Part shown: in pieces, positions 49,292 to 59,058 of the stretch
Layout: the number at the start of each line of letters is the position of its first letter
Numbering within the stretch: position 1 is the stretch's first letter
From: Planctomycetota bacterium
GTDB lineage: Bacteria; Planctomycetota; Phycisphaerae; Phycisphaerales; SM1A02
Assembly: GCA_022566535.1 (NCBI GenBank)
Contig: JADFIR010000003.1
Span: 62,001-126,000 of the forward strand
DNA: 64,000 nucleotides
Direction of reading: 5' to 3'
The notes under the pieces: model-generated
The model's input: only the letters and a program-made list of their open reading frames with translations
Databases searched by the model: none
What the model was told of the DNA's origin: nothing
Program-made: the position numbers and the translations under genes

Positions 49292-51797
49292 GGGACCCCG
49301 ATCGCGATTGCATGCGATTGGGGATACCCGTGGCGGGTGGGCGTTGCCGGCGGTTGCTGCGGTGCTGTGGATCGGCGCGGTTGCCTGGCCGGCGGTTGCA
49401 CTGATCAGCGCCCTGCTCACCGAGCCCCGAAGCGATGTTGAGGTTCTTCGGCCCAGTGATCTGCTGTTGACCACCACCACGTGGGCCGCCGCAGTGGCCG
49501 TGGGCGCCGTCGTGTTGGGTTGGGGGCCGGGGCGCGTCCTCGGCCGGGCGCTTCACGGCCGAGGCTATCTGCCGATCGCGGTGCTTATGCTCGCCCCGAT
49601 CTGTCTGCCGGCCTACGTTGTCTTTTATGCGTGGTATCAAGGGTGGCCGCCGACATCTGATCTGTACCGCTGGGCGGTCGCGTCGGGGCACATTCAATTC
49701 CTCAAGAACGCGACGCTCTTTGTGGGATTGACATGCTGGTCCTGGCCGTTGGTGGCGTGGTGCGTCGCCGGTTGGGCCGCCTCGACGCCGGCCCAGCACT
49801 CAGAAATGGTGCAGCTCGACGGAGCCGGAGTCTTTCGGCGCATGCTCGATCGGTTGCGTAGCGATGCGCCGGGGCTCGGCCTCGGGGCGCTGATCGTGTT
49901 TCTGCTGGCCTTCGACAATACAACCTGCTTCGACCTGGCGGGGATCTGGACGTTCGGCAACGAGCTGCGCGCCATCGGCTCCCGTGGAGCCAATGCGACG
50001 GACATGCTGCTTGCGGCGTTGCCGGCGATGCTTCTCTCCGCGGTCGGCGCAACGGCGATCTGGCTCGTCCTGGCGCGTCGGCCGCAACGGGCCGCGGTGC
50101 GTCTGGGGCGCGGCGCGGCAGCAACGTCGATCCTCACTGCGCTCATCTGGGCGTGGACGGTGGTGGTACCCCTTGCCCTCTTTGCCAGCCGTGTCGAGGA
50201 TTGGTGGTACGTCGAGACGTTCTTTCGTCTCTACGGCCGGGCGCTCGGCGGGACGCTGACCCTGGCCCTGGTCAGTGGCGGGCTTGGGGCGTTGACCGCC
50301 GCTGGACTCGCAATGGCCTGGCAGGATCAACGCCGATGGCTGCGGAACCTCGCCCACCTCCAGGCGATCGGATGGCTCTTCACTGCAATTATCCCCGGTA
50401 CCATCGTCGGTGTAGCCTTTGAAGCAGCGTATAACCGGCCGGGCCTTGACGACCTGGTCTACTCGAATCCGATGGTCTTGATCGGCGGATATCTGGCTCG
50501 GTTTGCCTTCATTGGGGCGCTGCTGGGACGTTGGATCGCCATGAGCGAACCGCGCACGTTGCGCGATCTGCGGCTCATCGACGGCGGCGCATCGATGAGG
50601 GCGCTGCTTGGATCGTCGTGGCCGAGGTATCTCGCTGCGGCAGGGGCGACCGCGGGGATCGTGACCGTGCTTTGCGTGAGCGAGATTCCGGTGACGGCGA
50701 GCCTGCACCCGCCGGGGTCCGACCCGCTGGCCACCGCTGTGCTGGACGCAATGCACTATCAGCGGCCTGATGTCGTGTTCATCGCCAGTATCACCACCAT
50801 GCTGCTTGCGCTGGCGGCGGCGGGCGTCACGGTGGCGGTCTGGGGGTCGCGCCGCCGATGGTTGCGCCTGGCGAGCCTGACAGCGGTCGGCGTGCTCTTG
50901 TTCACTACCGCGAGCGGTTGTGAGGCGAGTGATGATGATCAACCTGCGCCGCTGAAGACGCGATCGACCTTCGGCCGACCCGGCCTTTCGCTGGGACAAT
51001 TCAACTACCCGCGCGGCATTGCCGTCGATCGGCAGCGCCAGCTCATCTATATCGTGGACAAGACCGCGCGGGTGCAGCGATTCGACTTTCACGGCGAGCC
51101 GCAACTTCAGTGGCGCATGCCGCAGTGGCAAAACGGCAAACCCACCGGGCTCAACGTCGCCCCCGACGGCCGGGTCTTCGTCGCCGACACCCATTACCAC
51201 CGGGTGATCGCGTACGACCCCGACGGCCGGGAGCTGATGCGGTTCGGCCGATACGGCCAGGGACCGGGCGAGTTCATCTATCCCACCGACGTTGCCTTCG
51301 GACCCCAGGGGCGAATCTACGTCTCCGAATACGGAGGCAACGATCGCGTTCAGGTCTTCTCCGCCCAAGGCGAGTTTCTCTTTGGGTTCGGCTCGTTCGG
51401 CTCGCAGGCCGGCCAGTTCAACCGGCCACAAGCCATGACCTTCAACGCGTCCAAGAGCGAGCTGTACATCGCCGACGCCTGCAACCATCGCATCGTTGTC
51501 TGCGATGGGCAGGGTACGCAGCTGCGAGTCCTTGGCGGTCCCGGTCGCGGGCCGAGCGAGCTGGCCTATCCTTATGATGTGATGGTGCTGGGCGATGGGT
51601 CGCTGCTGGTGTGTGAGTTCGGCAACAACCGAATCCAGCACCTTTCCGCCACCGGTGAATGCCTTGGATTGTTCGGCCGGGCCGGAACGGATGAAGGCGA
51701 GCTTCAGTATCCGTGGGGGATCGATGGCGTCGATGAGGCGATCTTCGTGCTCGATTCAGGGAACAACCGGGTCCAGGTGATTCGCCGGCCCCGATGA
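49275..51797 (+). CDS. ABC permease fused in frame to lipobox and NHL beta-propeller
   Basis: 840 residues. Residues 1-530 are an FbpB-type permease with about twelve helices, typical of the duplicated iron transporter permease ('SEMVQLDGAGVFRRMLDRLR' is an EAA-like loop; the second is 'RDLRLIDGGASMRALLGSS'). Then comes 'RRRWLRLASLTAVGVLLFTT' ending in 'ASGC', a typical lipoprotein signal with lipobox, and six NHL blades ('FNYPRGIAVDRQRQLIYIVD', 'FIYPTDVAFGPQGRIYVSEY', 'LQYPWGIDGVDEAIFVLDSG'). No stop separates the parts; an internal GTG start near 50831 is possible. ATPase not encoded nearby. Confidence 0.85.
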   Translation: MSMHGRGPRSRLHAIGDTRGGWALPAVAAVLWIGAVAWPAVALISALLTEPRSDVEVLRPSDLLLTTTTWAAAVAVGAVVLGWGPGRVLGRALHGRGYLPIAVLMLAPICLPAYVVFYAWYQGWPPTSDLYRWAVASGHIQFLKNATLFVGLTCWSWPLVAWCVAGWAASTPAQHSEMVQLDGAGVFRRMLDRLRSDAPGLGLGALIVFLLAFDNTTCFDLAGIWTFGNELRAIGSRGANATDMLLAALPAMLLSAVGATAIWLVLARRPQRAAVRLGRGAAATSILTALIWAWTVVVPLALFASRVEDWWYVETFFRLYGRALGGTLTLALVSGGLGALTAAGLAMAWQDQRRWLRNLAHLQAIGWLFTAIIPGTIVGVAFEAAYNRPGLDDLVYSNPMVLIGGYLARFAFIGALLGRWIAMSEPRTLRDLRLIDGGASMRALLGSSWPRYLAAAGATAGIVTVLCVSEIPVTASLHPPGSDPLATAVLDAMHYQRPDVVFIASITTMLLALAAAGVTVAVWGSRRRWLRLASLTAVGVLLFTTASGCEASDDDQPAPLKTRSTFGRPGLSLGQFNYPRGIAVDRQRQLIYIVDKTARVQRFDFHGEPQLQWRMPQWQNGKPTGLNVAPDGRVFVADTHYHRVIAYDPDGRELMRFGRYGQGPGEFIYPTDVAFGPQGRIYVSEYGGNDRVQVFSAQGEFLFGFGSFGSQAGQFNRPQAMTFNASKSELYIADACNHRIVVCDGQGTQLRVLGGPGRGPSELAYPYDVMVLGDGSLLVCEFGNNRIQHLSATGECLGLFGRAGTDEGELQYPWGIDGVDEAIFVLDSGNNRVQVIRRPR

Positions 51798-51885
51798 CCC
51801 TCAATGCCAGCGTTCCACCGCTCACTCCCAGACCCGCGCGCCGCTTGGAAGCGGCGGCTAAACTGGATCGTACGAGGATCCGCGG

Positions 51886-54879
51886 ATGTTCGGCGATCTC
51901 CCGATTCAGTTCGACCGGCCGGGCTGGCTGGCGCTGCTGATATTGATTGTGCCTACGTACCTGATGGCCAGGCGCAGCATCGGTGGATTGTCGCGCACCA
52001 AGGCGAATATCACGTTCGCGGTGCGGGCCGTGGTGATCCTGCTGCTGACGGCGGCGCTGGCCCGCCCGGTGTGGGAGAAGCGCGGCGAAGGGCTCACCGT
52101 CACCGTCATTCTCGATCGCAGCCAGTCGATACCGTTGCCGCTCAAGAGGAGTTCCCTTGATTTTCTGCGGCGAGCAACGGAGGCCAAGAGGCATCGTGAA
52201 GATCGCCTGGCGGTGATCACGGTGGCGAAGGATGCCACGATTGTCGCCATGCCCGATAAGTTCTCAGCGCTGGGCGAGGTGCAAGAGCCGGCTGATCTTG
52301 ATGCGACGAATCTTGCCGCCGCGATCCGCCTGGCCCTGGCCATCATGCCCGATGACACAGCCAACCGCATTGTGCTGGCCTCGGACGGCAACGAAACCGA
52401 GGACTCGGTGCTGGCCGCCGCCGAGCTTGCCAAAGCCAACGATGTGCGCATCGATGTGCTGGTGCTTCAGTACGAGCACGCCAACGAGGTGATCTTCGAG
52501 CGCATCGCCGCTCCGGCACGCGCGCGGCTCGGCCAGTCGGCGAACATCAAGCTGGTGTTGCGCAGCCAGGGCAGCGCTACCGGCCGGATCACCCTGCGGA
52601 TGAACGAGCAATACCTGGACCTCAACGGCGCCGAAGAAGGAAATGCGTTGCCGGTCGCCCTGGAGCCGGGGTTGACGGTCATCCCGGTGACGATCAGCCT
52701 GGAAACGCCGGGGCCGGTGCAGTTTGATGCGGTATTCGAAGCGGATCGCGCTTCCGACGACGGTGTCAGCATGAACAACCGGGCGGTGGCCGTGACGTTC
52801 GTCGGCGGCGAAGGCAAGGTTCTCATCATCGACGACGGGGCCGTTGAGTCTCAGTACCTGGTTGCGGCGCTCACCGAAAGCGATATCGCCGTCGATGTAC
52901 AAGGCACAGCAGCGCTCGCTCGCGGGGCCGTGCACCTCAGCGGTTACGATGCGGTGGTCCTTGCCAACATTCCCAGATACGCCATCACCGACGAAGACGA
53001 TCGCACCCTGCACGCCTATGTGCATGATCTAGGCGGCGGGCTGGTGATGCTCGGCGGGCCGCAATCCTTCGGAGCCGGGGGGTGGATCGACTCGGAGGTC
53101 GCAAAGGTTTTGCCGGTGAAGCTCGACCCGCCGCAGACCCGCCAGATGCCGCGTGGGGCGCTGGCCCTGATCATGCACTCCACGGAGATGCCCCAAGGCA
53201 ACTTCTGGGGGCAGAAGGTGGCCATTGCGGCCATCGAAGCCCTCAGCCGGCTCGATTACGTGGGCATCATCGATTACAGCTGGCAGGCCGGCGGCAGCGC
53301 GTGGGAGTTCGGCCCGGAGTTGGCCGGCGACAAGTCCGCCCCGATCGCCGCCGCAAAGAAGATGGTCATGGGCGACATGCCTGATTTCGGCACGTCGATG
53401 CAGATGGCCCTGGACGGCCTGGTACCACTTCCCGCCGGCCAGAAGCACGTGATCATTATTTCCGACGGTGATCCAGCCGGGCCTTCCCAGAAGCTGCTCG
53501 ACGGTTTTCTCGCGGCCAAGATAACCATCAGCACTGTGCTGATCGCCGGACACGGCAGCCCGGCCGACGTGACCAAAATGAGGACGATCGCCAACTACAC
53601 CGGCGGGACCGCGTACGGCCCGATTCGGAACCCGACCAAGCTTCCGCAGATTTTCATCAAGGAGGCGCAGCTGGTCTCGCGATCGTTGATCGTCGAAGGC
53701 GACACCTATCAGCCGCAGATCATCAGTCGGCTGCCGGGTCCGATCGAAGGCTTTGTGTCGGTCCCGAGCATCGACGGTTATGTGCTCACCGCCCCGCGCG
53801 CGGGGTTGAGCCAGATCCCCATGGTCAATTCGACCACCGAGGGCGCCGACCCGATCTACGCCCATTGGAATTACGGGCTTGGCAAGGCGATCGCCTACAC
53901 CTCCGACCTGACGGGCCGATGGGGCAGCCGCTGGGCCGGTTGGGAGGAGCTTCGATCCTTCTGGGAGCAGTCGATTCGCTGGGTCATGCGCCCCAGCGCC
54001 CCGGCCAACATGATCGTCAATACCACTCTCCAAGGCGACCGAGCTGTCGTCGAAGTCGAGGCGCTGGACGTTGACGCATCGTTCTTGAACTTTCTTCGGA
54101 CCAGCGCTGTTGTCCTGCGCCCCGACAGTACCGCCCAGCCGTTGGTCCTGCAGCAGATCGGGCCGGGTCGGTACCGCGGCGAGTTTCGCACTGACACGGA
54201 TGGGGCGTACCTGGTGAACATCAACTTTGTGGGCGGGTCACCGGAGACTCCTGTTGCGGGCAATATCCAGGCGGCCGTTTCCGTGTCCTATCCGCGTGAG
54301 TATCGGGCGGTCCAGCACAACGCGGCATTGTTGGGCGAGCTGGCCGAGCGGACCGGCGGGCGCGTGCTCAGCGGGATCGACCCCTCCCTGGTGGATCTCT
54401 TCGACCGCGAAGACCTCGAGGTCCCCAAGAGCCCCAAGAGTATCTGGGACCTGCTGGTGATCATCGCCGCAGCACTCTTCCTGTTCGACGTGGCCGGGCG
54501 GCGACTTGCGGTGGACCGCAGAGCATTAGCGGCGACGGCGGCCAGAGCGATCGGGCGGCGGACGGAAGTCGGCACCGACACGGTCGCGGCGTGGAAGCGT
54601 GTGGCCCGACGTCGAGCCGCGGCCAAGCCCGACCATCCCATCGCTCAGCCTGCCTCCCGCTTCGAGGCGGACGTATCTGACGCTCAACTTGCCATTGACG
54701 TTCAGAAGGAAGCTTCGCAGGCGCCCGGGCGGAGCCCAGCTGAGCCCCCAGCGCCACGCCATGCCGCTGAGCCGCCGGCAGCGCCGGATGAGGGCGACTA
54801 CACCTCCAGGCTGCTGGCCGCAAAGCGTCGAGCCCGAGATCAGGCCGATCGCCGAACCGAGGATCAAGGCGATGCCTGA
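51886..54879 (+). CDS. Large membrane-anchored double vWA-type protein (BatA-like N terminus, GATase-like domain)
   Basis: 997 residues. Two N-terminal helices ('GWLALLILIVPTYLMARRSI', 'FAVRAVVILLLTAALARPVW'), then a vWA domain with MIDAS 'VILDRSQSIPLPLKRS', a CARDB-like stretch and a glutamine-amidotransferase-like region ('VLIIDDGAVESQYLVAALTE', 'HDLGGGLVMLGGPQSFGAG'). A C-terminal helix ('IWDLLVIIAAALFLFDVAG') precedes an Arg/Ala-rich tail. It overlaps moxR by 8 bases, so translation is coupled. The family is typical of planctomycete MoxR clusters, with a presumed chaperone or adhesion role. Start ATG 51886. Confidence 0.85.
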   Translation: MFGDLPIQFDRPGWLALLILIVPTYLMARRSIGGLSRTKANITFAVRAVVILLLTAALARPVWEKRGEGLTVTVILDRSQSIPLPLKRSSLDFLRRATEAKRHREDRLAVITVAKDATIVAMPDKFSALGEVQEPADLDATNLAAAIRLALAIMPDDTANRIVLASDGNETEDSVLAAAELAKANDVRIDVLVLQYEHANEVIFERIAAPARARLGQSANIKLVLRSQGSATGRITLRMNEQYLDLNGAEEGNALPVALEPGLTVIPVTISLETPGPVQFDAVFEADRASDDGVSMNNRAVAVTFVGGEGKVLIIDDGAVESQYLVAALTESDIAVDVQGTAALARGAVHLSGYDAVVLANIPRYAITDEDDRTLHAYVHDLGGGLVMLGGPQSFGAGGWIDSEVAKVLPVKLDPPQTRQMPRGALALIMHSTEMPQGNFWGQKVAIAAIEALSRLDYVGIIDYSWQAGGSAWEFGPELAGDKSAPIAAAKKMVMGDMPDFGTSMQMALDGLVPLPAGQKHVIIISDGDPAGPSQKLLDGFLAAKITISTVLIAGHGSPADVTKMRTIANYTGGTAYGPIRNPTKLPQIFIKEAQLVSRSLIVEGDTYQPQIISRLPGPIEGFVSVPSIDGYVLTAPRAGLSQIPMVNSTTEGADPIYAHWNYGLGKAIAYTSDLTGRWGSRWAGWEELRSFWEQSIRWVMRPSAPANMIVNTTLQGDRAVVEVEALDVDASFLNFLRTSAVVLRPDSTAQPLVLQQIGPGRYRGEFRTDTDGAYLVNINFVGGSPETPVAGNIQAAVSVSYPREYRAVQHNAALLGELAERTGGRVLSGIDPSLVDLFDREDLEVPKSPKSIWDLLVIIAAALFLFDVAGRRLAVDRRALAATAARAIGRRTEVGTDTVAAWKRVARRRAAAKPDHPIAQPASRFEADVSDAQLAIDVQKEASQAPGRSPAEPPAPRHAAEPPAAPDEGDYTSRLLAAKRRARDQADRRTEDQGDA

Positions 54880-55921
54880 CGCCGCAGCTGTGCCCCAATT
54901 GGATATGGCCTTCGACGATGTGCAGGCTGTCAAGAAGGCTTGCGCCGCCTTCCGCGAGATGTTTGGCCGGCTGCGGGCCCAGATCAGCAAGGCGATCGTC
55001 GGGCAGGACGAGGTCGTCGAGCAGATGCTGATCGCGCTCTTTTGCGATGGGCATGTGCTGCTGGAAGGTGTGCCGGGGCTGGGCAAGACGTTGCTCGTGC
55101 GAACCCTGGCCCGAACGCTGAGTCTGCCGTTTGCCCGCATTCAGTTCACGCCGGACCTGATGCCTGCGGACATCACCGGTACAAACGTCGTCGTCGATGA
55201 TCCCGTCACCGGCCGGCGGTCGTTCACCTTCCGCCCGGGCCCGGTCTTCAGCCAGTTTCTGCTGGCCGACGAGATCAATCGGGCCACGCCCAAGAGCCAA
55301 TCGGCGCTGCTCGAAGCGATGCAGGAGCGAAGCGTCACGGTCGGCGGGCGGACGCGCCGGCTCAACCAGCCGTTCCTGGTCCTGGCGACACAGAACCCCA
55401 TCGAGCAGGAGGGGACGTATCCGCTTCCCGAAGCGCAGCTCGATCGGTTCTTTTTCAAGATTATCGTGCCGTACGCCACGCAAAGCGAGATGAACAGAAT
55501 CGTGGCCCGCACCACGAGCAACCTGGAATCGCTGGTTGATCCCGTCATGGATGGGCCGTACATCATCAAGGCGCAGCGGCTGGCCAGGCGGATCGTGGTC
55601 GCCCCGCACGTGCAGGACTACGCGATTCGCCTGGTGCTGGCCACCCACCCCGGCGGACCAAGCAGCGGAGACGATTCGTTTCTTGATCGCTACGTTCGAG
55701 TCGGTGTGAGCCCGCGCGGGGCGCAGGCGCTGACGAGTGCCGCGAAGGTTCGAGCACTGCTGGGGGGGCGATACGCCGCCGCGTTCAAGGATGTCGAGTC
55801 CGTGGCTCACCCGGCCCTGCGTCACCGGCTGATCCGAACCTTCGAGGCCCAGGCCGATGGCGTAAGCAACGACGATATCATCGACGAGCTGCTCGTGAGG
55901 ATCCCAAGAGACTTCCAATGA
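54872..55921 (+). CDS. MoxR-family AAA+ ATPase
   Basis: 349 residues from ATG 54872, which overlaps the previous stop. Walker A 'LLEGVPGLGKTLLVRTLART', Walker B 'FSQFLLADEINRATPKSQSA' and sensor 1 'PFLVLATQNPIEQEGTYPLP' are intact; 'PEAQLDRFFFKIIVPYATQS' is the arginine-finger region. MoxR proteins act with vWA proteins as chaperones for complex assembly or metal insertion. It lies between two vWA-type genes and upstream of the DUF58 gene. Confidence 0.95.
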   Translation: MPDAAAVPQLDMAFDDVQAVKKACAAFREMFGRLRAQISKAIVGQDEVVEQMLIALFCDGHVLLEGVPGLGKTLLVRTLARTLSLPFARIQFTPDLMPADITGTNVVVDDPVTGRRSFTFRPGPVFSQFLLADEINRATPKSQSALLEAMQERSVTVGGRTRRLNQPFLVLATQNPIEQEGTYPLPEAQLDRFFFKIIVPYATQSEMNRIVARTTSNLESLVDPVMDGPYIIKAQRLARRIVVAPHVQDYAIRLVLATHPGGPSSGDDSFLDRYVRVGVSPRGAQALTSAAKVRALLGGRYAAAFKDVESVAHPALRHRLIRTFEAQADGVSNDDIIDELLVRIPRDFQ

Positions 55922-56092
55922 GCAAACGCATCGTGGCATCGGGAGAATCACCGGGAGCTCTGGGCGAGCCGGCCCGTCCCCGGGCCCGGTTTGCGATCAA
56001 CAGGGAACGGGCGCAGTTTGCGCAACATACGAGACCGCGGGCGAGGACGCCGCGGCTCGCTACGAAGCCTCCAAGCCTCCGAGCCTCCACCC

Positions 56093-57022
56093 ATGCCTGA
56101 ATTCGGCGTCTCAACCGAGCCTCGACCGAAGCGCGTCGATGAGCTGATCGACAGCGAGCTGATGGCCAAGCTCGATCAGGTTGACGTGATGTCGCGCAAG
56201 ATATTTGCGGGCAAACTTCAGGGTGAGCGGCGGTCCAAGAGGCGCGGCGTGAGCGTGGAGTTCGCCGACTACCGCCACTACGTCCACGGCGACGACCTGC
56301 GGTTCGTTGATTGGAACGTCTACGCTCGGCTCGACCGGCTCTTCCTCAAGATGTTCCTCGAAGAGGAGGACCTGTCGCTGTTGATCGCCATCGACGCCAG
56401 CGCATCAATGGATTGGGGCAACCCCAACAAGTTCGTCTTTGCCCGGCGACTCGCCATGGCTCTGGGCTACATTGGGCTGGTCAACCACAACCGTGTCACG
56501 CTCTACGCGTTTAGCCGCGAGGGTGTGCAGCCGCTACCGAACCTCAGGGGCAGGCGGCGCACGCGGGAGATGGGCACGTGGCTACTGGACCTGGAGTCCG
56601 GCGACGAGAGCGCCTTCAACGACGCGATGCGCCACGTTGCCCTTTCCCGACAGGGTAAAGGTGTCATGGTCATCCTCTCCGACTTCATGTTCAAAGAAAG
56701 CTACGAGAAGGGACTACGATACCTGGCCGGCGGAGGCTACGACACCTTCTGCCTTCAGATCCTTAGCCCCGAAGAAATCGATCCCGGCAAGCACGGCCTG
56801 GCGGGTGATCTTCGCCTGACGGATATCGAGGACGAAGACACGGCGGAAGTCACCATCAGCGCCGCCCTGCTGAAGCGATACAAGGAGAATCTGGACGCCT
56901 ATTGCGGGCGCTTGCGCGATTTTTGCGTACGGCGAGCGATCTCGCACCTGACGATCGACACCGCCACCGACCTCACCACGCTGCTGCTTGATTACCTGCG
57001 CAAGCGGGGGCTGTTGAAGTGA
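56093..57022 (+). CDS. DUF58 domain protein (vWA-like)
   Basis: 309 residues from ATG 56093 ('MPEFGVSTEPRPKRVDELI'). DUF58 hallmark 'GEYADYRHYVHGDDLRFVDW'-type block appears here as 'VSVEFADYRHYVHGDDLRFV', and 'LLIAIDASASMDWGNPNKF' is a vWA MIDAS (DxSxS). Typical partner of MoxR in the MoxR-vWA-DUF58 cluster. A 171-base gap follows moxR, longer than other spacings here, and holds no gene. The stop overlaps the start of the next gene (GTGA). Confidence 0.92.
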   Translation: MPEFGVSTEPRPKRVDELIDSELMAKLDQVDVMSRKIFAGKLQGERRSKRRGVSVEFADYRHYVHGDDLRFVDWNVYARLDRLFLKMFLEEEDLSLLIAIDASASMDWGNPNKFVFARRLAMALGYIGLVNHNRVTLYAFSREGVQPLPNLRGRRRTREMGTWLLDLESGDESAFNDAMRHVALSRQGKGVMVILSDFMFKESYEKGLRYLAGGGYDTFCLQILSPEEIDPGKHGLAGDLRLTDIEDEDTAEVTISAALLKRYKENLDAYCGRLRDFCVRRAISHLTIDTATDLTTLLLDYLRKRGLLK

Positions 57023-59004
57023 GTTGGCTTTCGGTCCCAGCCGGCCTGATCCTCGCTGCGGTCGTGATCCCGCCTCTGATCTTGTTGTACTTCCTCAAGC
57101 TGCGGCGCCGAGCCCAACCGATCGCGTGCACCTTGTTGTGGAAGCGCTCGGTCGAGGACCTGCGGGCCAACGCCCCGTTTCAGCGGCTTCGGCCCAGCAT
57201 CCTGCTGTTGTTGCAACTGCTGGCGCTCATACTGCTGGCGCTGGCCATCATGCAGCCGCAGATACAGGCCGGCCAACGGACCACCGGCAAGACGGTCATC
57301 CTCATCGACAACTCCGCCTCGATGACCGCAAGCGACATCGAGGGCGAAGGCACGCGTCTCGACGAGGCCAAGCGCAGAGCCAAGGATCGCATCGAAACGC
57401 TCTACGACCGAGGCCTGTTCAGCTCGTCGGCCGGTCAGACGATGGTGATCGCCTTCTCCGATCGGGCCGAGGTCTATTGCCGGTTCACCGACTCCAAGGG
57501 GCAGTTGCTTGGGGCCATCGACCGCATCCAACCCACGCACGGCGAGAGCCGCATCACCGAAGCGTTGACTTTGGCGCGGGCCTACACCACGAATCCCGAT
57601 CCTGAGTCGGACCGTCCGGTGGGGGATCCGGCCACGCTGGAACTGTTCAGCGACGGTCGGATCGCCGACCTGGACGAGCAGGTGCTTCGCGGCGAGACGA
57701 TGCTGTATCACCCGATCGGCTCGCCCCAGGCGGACAACGTGGCGGTCACGGTCATTTCCATTGAGCGGCCCTACGATCGTCCGACTGCGGTTGAGGTCTT
57801 TGCTTCGCTGGCGAACTTCAACACCAAGCCCGTCACGAGCGACGTTCAACTTTCGGTCGATGGCGTGGTCCGGGCAATCGAAGAGATAACGATCGGCCCG
57901 GCCCAGATCGATGCTTCGACCGCAGCGCTGGTTGCGCAGCGCCGTAATGTGGTCTTCACGCCCTTCGAGCAGCCGCGCGGGGTGGTGATCGAGGTCGCCA
58001 GCCTTCGTGACGATGATCTGGCGGCTGATAATGCGGCCCGGCTTGTGGTGCCGCCGGCCAAACGCCTGACCGTAGCGTTGGTCGCCCCCAAGAGCTTCTT
58101 GCTTCGGACCGCGTTGGAGGGGATCGGATCAATCCAGCGGATGGAGGTCCTCACAGCGATTCGCTATGAGACGCTCGCCGAGCAGGGGGCCATCGATCAA
58201 TACGACGTAATCGTGTTTGACGATTATGCTCCGGAAGCGGGAATGATGCCGCCGGGACGATACCTCACCCTCGGCTCGACGCCGCCGCTGGAGGGGCTCA
58301 ATGAGTTCGGCCGGGGTGAGGGTCAGTTGATCCTCGATGTGACTGACAACCACCCCGTGTTTCGGTTCGTGAACCTGGAGCAACTGTACATTTCCAGGTT
58401 TCATCTCCTTCAACCGGCCGACGACGTGCAGGTGTTGGCCGAAGGAAGCCGTGGCCCGGCGATCGTTGCGGTCTCTCGCGGGCAGATGCAGGCGATCTGT
58501 GTCACGTTCGATCCGCTGGACAGCAACTGGCCGTTCCTCCGCTCGTTCGTCACGTTCATCGTGAATGCGGTGGAATACCTCGGCCACGCAGGCGAAGCGA
58601 TCAGCGCCACAAGTTTTGCCCCCGGCGAGGCGCTGACGACCCGGCTGCCCGTAGCCGCCGAACGGATCGACCTTCATCTGCCTGATGGCGGTACCCAACG
58701 GCTCGACCCGCTGGATCCGGCGTTGTTCAGTTGGGGGCCGATCCGGTTGTCCGGGATCTACGCCTTGACCTGGTCGGTGCCCGGGAGCGACCAGAAGCAC
58801 AGCCGGGCGTTTGCCGTCAACCTGCTCAGCGACCGCGAGGGTGACATTCGCCCCGTTGAGCGAATACTGGCCAAAGAGGAAGATGTCTATGTCGCCGGCG
58901 CCGGCGCCACCCAATACACGCCGCTGTGGCCGTGGGCGATCGGGCTCTGCCTCGCCGTGATTATGCTTGAGTGGTGGATCTACCACCGCAAGGCGTACAT
59001 CTGA
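57019..59004 (+). CDS. BatA/vWA membrane protein
   Basis: 661 residues from GTG 57019, sharing GTGA with the previous stop. N-terminal Aerotolerance/BatA domain with two helices ('AGLILAAVVIPPLILLYFLK', 'LLLLQLLALILLALAIMQP'), a vWA domain with MIDAS 'VILIDNSASMTASDIEG', a large periplasmic beta region and a C-terminal helix ('PLWPWAIGLCLAVIMLEWWI') with a short basic tail. It completes the MoxR-DUF58-vWA operon; tight overlaps suggest a single transcript from at least 51886. Confidence 0.9.
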   Translation: MSWLSVPAGLILAAVVIPPLILLYFLKLRRRAQPIACTLLWKRSVEDLRANAPFQRLRPSILLLLQLLALILLALAIMQPQIQAGQRTTGKTVILIDNSASMTASDIEGEGTRLDEAKRRAKDRIETLYDRGLFSSSAGQTMVIAFSDRAEVYCRFTDSKGQLLGAIDRIQPTHGESRITEALTLARAYTTNPDPESDRPVGDPATLELFSDGRIADLDEQVLRGETMLYHPIGSPQADNVAVTVISIERPYDRPTAVEVFASLANFNTKPVTSDVQLSVDGVVRAIEEITIGPAQIDASTAALVAQRRNVVFTPFEQPRGVVIEVASLRDDDLAADNAARLVVPPAKRLTVALVAPKSFLLRTALEGIGSIQRMEVLTAIRYETLAEQGAIDQYDVIVFDDYAPEAGMMPPGRYLTLGSTPPLEGLNEFGRGEGQLILDVTDNHPVFRFVNLEQLYISRFHLLQPADDVQVLAEGSRGPAIVAVSRGQMQAICVTFDPLDSNWPFLRSFVTFIVNAVEYLGHAGEAISATSFAPGEALTTRLPVAAERIDLHLPDGGTQRLDPLDPALFSWGPIRLSGIYALTWSVPGSDQKHSRAFAVNLLSDREGDIRPVERILAKEEDVYVAGAGATQYTPLWPWAIGLCLAVIMLEWWIYHRKAYI

Positions 59005-59058
59005 AGAGAAGGCATCAAGGCATCGGGCGTCGCCCAGGGGCGACGGCTAAACGGCGCC

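Noticed and set aside
49800-51641. Long 613-residue minus-strand open frame antisense to the permease-NHL gene
   Set aside because: Translation is His/Gln/Arg-rich without any domain, while the plus strand has a full permease and NHL motifs. Shadow of a GC-rich gene.
54461-55951. 496-residue minus-strand frame across the vWA/MoxR joint
   Set aside because: It is antisense to clear MoxR Walker motifs and has no recognisable domain; typical third-position GC shadow.
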